From Chromatiaceae bacterium (GTDB lineage: Bacteria > Pseudomonadota > Gammaproteobacteria > Chromatiales > Chromatiaceae): a stretch of DNA of 25,982 nt. This document shows, piece after piece, positions 23,669 through 25,982 of the stretch (position 1 is the first letter of the stretch; each line of letters starts with the position of its first letter). The notes under the pieces were generated by a model. That model searched no databases, had not been told where the DNA came from, and saw nothing but the letters and a program-made list of their open reading frames with translations. The translations under genes and the position numbers were made by a program. The stretch lies in assembly GCA_016938795.1 (NCBI GenBank), contig JAFGTZ010000261.1:1-25982 (forward strand), written 5' to 3'.

Positions 23669-23676
23669 CTGCTACC

Positions 23677-24486
23677 TTGGCAAGAATCATCGTCATCACC
23701 TCGGGCAAGGGCGGGGTCGGCAAAACGACGTCGGCGGCGTCGCTGGCCATGGGGCTGGCTCAGCGCGGACGTCGCACGGCGGTGATCGACTTTGATGTCG
23801 GTCTGCGCAACCTGGACCTGATCATGGGGTGCGAGCGGCGGGTCGTCTACGATTTCGTCAATGTCATCAATCAGGAAGCCACGCTCAATCAGGCGCTGAT
23901 TCGCGACAAACGCTGTGATCATCTCTATGTGCTGCCGGCCTCGCAGACGCGCGACAAGGACGCGCTCACCCGCGAGGGTGTGGCGCGCGTGCTCGATGAG
24001 CTGGCGCAGGGGTTTGAGTTCATCGTGTGCGATTCGCCGGCAGGCATCGAGCATGGCGCGCTCATGGCCATGTATTTCGCCGACGATGCCCTGGTGGTGA
24101 CCAATCCCGAGGTCTCCTCGGTGCGCGACTCCGACCGCATGCTTGGTATTCTTTCAAGCAAATCGAAGCGCGCCGAGGAAGGCGCCGAGCCGATCCGCGA
24201 ATATCTGCTGCTGACGCGCTACGATCCGCTGCGCGTCGATCAGGGCGACATGCTCAGCGTGGATGATGTGAAAGAGATTCTGTCGCTGAATCTCATCGGG
24301 ATCATTCCGGAGTCGAAGGCCGTGTTGAGCGCCTCGAATGCCGGCATTCCCGTCATTCTTGATCGCGACAGCGATGCCGGACAGGCCTATGCCGATATGG
24401 TGGCGCGCTATCTTGGCGAGGATGTGCCGCATCGTTTCCTTGAAGCGGAGAAGAAGGGCTTTCTGAGCCGCCTATTCAGAGGCTGA
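23677..24486 (+). CDS. minD: Septum site-determining ATPase MinD (TTG start)
   Basis: A 269-residue ParA/MinD-type ATPase that cycles on the membrane to place the division site, carrying MinC and being released by MinE. The deviant Walker A is GKGGVGKT with signature K11 and K16; the Walker A-prime stretch AVIDFDVGLRNLDL follows. The C-terminal amphipathic membrane anchor (KGFLSRLFRG) is intact. No ATG exists at the proper place: the conserved start is a TTG with an excellent ribosome site. The upstream TTG at 23626, overlapping the minC stop, would add 17 residues before the P-loop strand and has no such site. minE follows after 3 bp. Confidence 0.97.
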   Translation: MARIIVITSGKGGVGKTTSAASLAMGLAQRGRRTAVIDFDVGLRNLDLIMGCERRVVYDFVNVINQEATLNQALIRDKRCDHLYVLPASQTRDKDALTREGVARVLDELAQGFEFIVCDSPAGIEHGALMAMYFADDALVVTNPEVSSVRDSDRMLGILSSKSKRAEEGAEPIREYLLLTRYDPLRVDQGDMLSVDDVKEILSLNLIGIIPESKAVLSASNAGIPVILDRDSDAGQAYADMVARYLGEDVPHRFLEAEKKGFLSRLFRG

Positions 24487-24489
24487 CCC

Positions 24490-24759
24490 ATGGGCTTACT
24501 CGATTATTTCCGCTCGACTCAGTCAAAGGGCTCGGCCAATGTGGCCAAGGAGCGTCTGCAGATCCTGGTCGCGCACGACCGGGCCGCGCGCGGACGCCCG
24601 TCCTATCTGCCCAAACTGCAACAGGAGATTCTCGACGTCATCCGCAAGTATGTCGATGTCGATATGAATGCCGTATCGGTCAACTACGAGCAGGAAGAGG
24701 CGCACGAGATTCTCGAACTCAACATCGTGCTGCCCGAGGCCGGGCATTCACGCCTTTAG
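24490..24759 (+). CDS. minE: Cell division topological specificity factor MinE
   Basis: An 89-residue protein that stimulates MinD ATPase and drives pole-to-pole oscillation. The N-terminal membrane-targeting helix MGLLDYFRS is followed by the MinD-contact stretch AKERLQILVAHDRA and the beta-rich dimer domain (QEILDVIRKYVDVD, then LELNIVLPE). Length matches E. coli MinE (88). It is the last gene of minCDE and converges with dapE. Confidence 0.97.
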   Translation: MGLLDYFRSTQSKGSANVAKERLQILVAHDRAARGRPSYLPKLQQEILDVIRKYVDVDMNAVSVNYEQEEAHEILELNIVLPEAGHSRL

Positions 24760-24808
24760 CGCCGCCGTGCGCGGCGCCTGAAAGCGACTTGGGGGTGTGT
24801 GATCCCCC
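24759..24808. terminator. Hairpins between convergent minE and dapE
   Basis: Two stems fill this 51-bp gap: GCGCCGC (24759-24765) with GCGGCGC (24771-24777), and GGGGG (24791-24795) with CCCCC (24804-24808). They could stop transcription from both sides, but neither has a following T run, so this is a tentative call. Confidence 0.35.
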
Positions 24809-24810
24809 GA

Positions 24811-25938
24811 TCAGCCGAGCAGCCGGCGGCTGAGGTCGGTGTGGATGCGTGCGAGCTGCTCCAGCGCCTCGACCTCGACCCATTCGTTTGCCTGGTGAAT
24901 GCTGTCGTTCACCGGCCCGAATTCCACCACCTGGGCGCCGCTCGGTGCGATGAAGCGCCCGTCCGAGGTGCCTCCACTGGTTGACAGCTCGGGCTCGATG
25001 CCGGCCTCGGCGCGAATGGCCGCGCGCATTGCATCCACTAAAACACCGCTGGGGGTCAGAAAGGGCTCGCCCGAGAGGCGCCAGTCGAGCTGATAGTCGA
25101 ATCCGCCCCGATCGAGAATGGCGCGCACCCGACGATCAAGGGTCGCGGCATCGAGCGCGGTGGAGAAGCGGAAATTAAACTGCGCCCGCAGCCGGTCGGG
25201 GATGACGTTATCGGCGCCCGTGCCCATGTTCAGATTGGCAATCTGAAAGCTGGTCGGCGGGAAATGCTCGCTGCCCGCGTCCCAGCGCTCGGCACAGAGT
25301 GCGGCCAGGGCCTCTGCGCTGGCATGGAAGGGGTTGAGCGCCTTGTCCGGATAGGCCACATGGCCCTGCTTGCCGAGCACGCTCAGATCGCCGTTCAGGC
25401 TGCCGCGCCGTCCATTCTTGATGGTGTCGCCGAGGCGCGTGCGACAGGATGGCTCGCCAACCAGCGCGTAGTCGATGCGCTCGCCGCGCGCCCCGAGCTG
25501 CTCCATGACCGCGCGGGTGCCATGGCGCGCCGGTCCTTCCTCGTCGCTGGTAATCAGAAAGGCGAGGGAGCCGCCATGCTCCGGATGCGACTTGACAAAG
25601 GCCTCGACCCCCACCACCATGGCCGCGAGCGATCCCTTCATGTCACAGGCGCCGCGCCCGTAGAGGCGTCCGTCGCGAATGACTGGATCGAAGGGATCCG
25701 TATCCCATTGATCGAGCGGCCCAGCGGGCACCACATCGGTGTGGCCCGCAAAGCAGAGCAGCGGTCCCGCGCTGCCGCGTCGCGCCCAGAGGTTGGTGAC
25801 CCCACCCACCGACATCCATTCAATCCGAAACCCCAGCGCCGCAAGCCGCTCGGCAATGCATGTCTGACACCCCCGGTCCTCGGGCGTCACCGAGGGGCGG
25901 CGTATGAGGTCGAAGGCCAGTTCGAGCGTGGGGGACAT
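24811..25938 (-). CDS. dapE: Succinyl-diaminopimelate desuccinylase
   Basis: A 375-residue M20-family zinc hydrolase that cuts N-succinyl-LL-diaminopimelate to succinate and LL-diaminopimelate in the lysine/peptidoglycan pathway. Metal and catalytic residues are visible: H66 in FAGHTDVVPAG, D99 in GRGACDMKGSLA, the E133/E134 pair in TSDEEGPA, E162 in VGEPS, and a late histidine in PVNDSIHQANEW. The dimerisation insert starts around NGRRGSLNG. Length matches the family (about 375). Its start is near the window edge; only 44 bp of upstream sequence remain, with no clear ribosome site or promoter. Confidence 0.97.
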   Translation of the reverse strand: MSPTLELAFDLIRRPSVTPEDRGCQTCIAERLAALGFRIEWMSVGGVTNLWARRGSAGPLLCFAGHTDVVPAGPLDQWDTDPFDPVIRDGRLYGRGACDMKGSLAAMVVGVEAFVKSHPEHGGSLAFLITSDEEGPARHGTRAVMEQLGARGERIDYALVGEPSCRTRLGDTIKNGRRGSLNGDLSVLGKQGHVAYPDKALNPFHASAEALAALCAERWDAGSEHFPPTSFQIANLNMGTGADNVIPDRLRAQFNFRFSTALDAATLDRRVRAILDRGGFDYQLDWRLSGEPFLTPSGVLVDAMRAAIRAEAGIEPELSTSGGTSDGRFIAPSGAQVVEFGPVNDSIHQANEWVEVEALEQLARIHTDLSRRLLG

Positions 25939-25982
25939 GGGTTGAGTCTCGTGAGATGTCTAGTGAGGATGAGTGGCCAGTG

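Noticed and set aside
25939..25982. End of an upstream minus-strand gene before dapE
   Set aside because: One frame shows a stop after six codons, but two others stay open and the stretch is too short to judge.

Overview
The window is about 26 kb of GC-rich, tightly packed bacterial chromosome. The gene content points to a Gammaproteobacterium: minCDE, an SRP RNA-dnaX-ybaB-recR string, and a complete core of XrtA/PEP-CTERM exopolysaccharide genes. A purple sulfur bacterium or a relative (Chromatiales) is my guess from the gene mix, not something I can prove here. I saw no tRNA, rRNA, CRISPR array, phage gene or transposase.

Region 1 (1-17377) is an exosortase A (XrtA) locus read entirely on the + strand. 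It opens with the tail of a PEP-CTERM protein (the kind of protein XrtA handles) and a strong terminator. Next come prsT (TPR protein), an XrtA-type AAA ATPase, the PrsK/PrsR two-component pair, the outer-membrane export lipoprotein, the Wzz-like chain-length protein, a BY-type tyrosine autokinase and an outer-membrane beta-barrel protein. A repeat-bearing gap of about 210 bp follows. Then come a polysaccharide deacetylase, a FemAB-like acyltransferase, a GT-B glycosyltransferase and XrtA fused to an EpsI domain. Together these make, chain-length-control, modify and export an envelope polysaccharide. PrsK/PrsR would switch on sigma-54 promoters of PEP-CTERM genes, and XrtA would process the tagged proteins at the inner membrane.

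Region 2 (17378-19416) holds the two least understood genes: a small cysteine-containing lipoprotein just after xrtA, and a convergent minus-strand gene for a long coiled-coil periplasmic protein. Their stop codons are only 3 bp apart. A divergent intergenic region with a candidate promoter leads into the SRP RNA.

Region 3 (19417-25982) is housekeeping: 4.5S/SRP RNA (ffs), dnaX, ybaB, recR, a HIT-family hydrolase, minC, minD (TTG start), minE and, convergent on the minus strand, dapE.

The window is mostly a recognisable set of known families. The points most worth a second look are the placement of the ATPase gene, the repeat at the spot where I would expect it, the uncharacterised lipoprotein/coiled-coil pair beside xrtA, the tyrosine-rich tail encoded across a gene overlap, a near-consensus sigma-54 element overlapping the terminator before prsT, and several start-site oddities.
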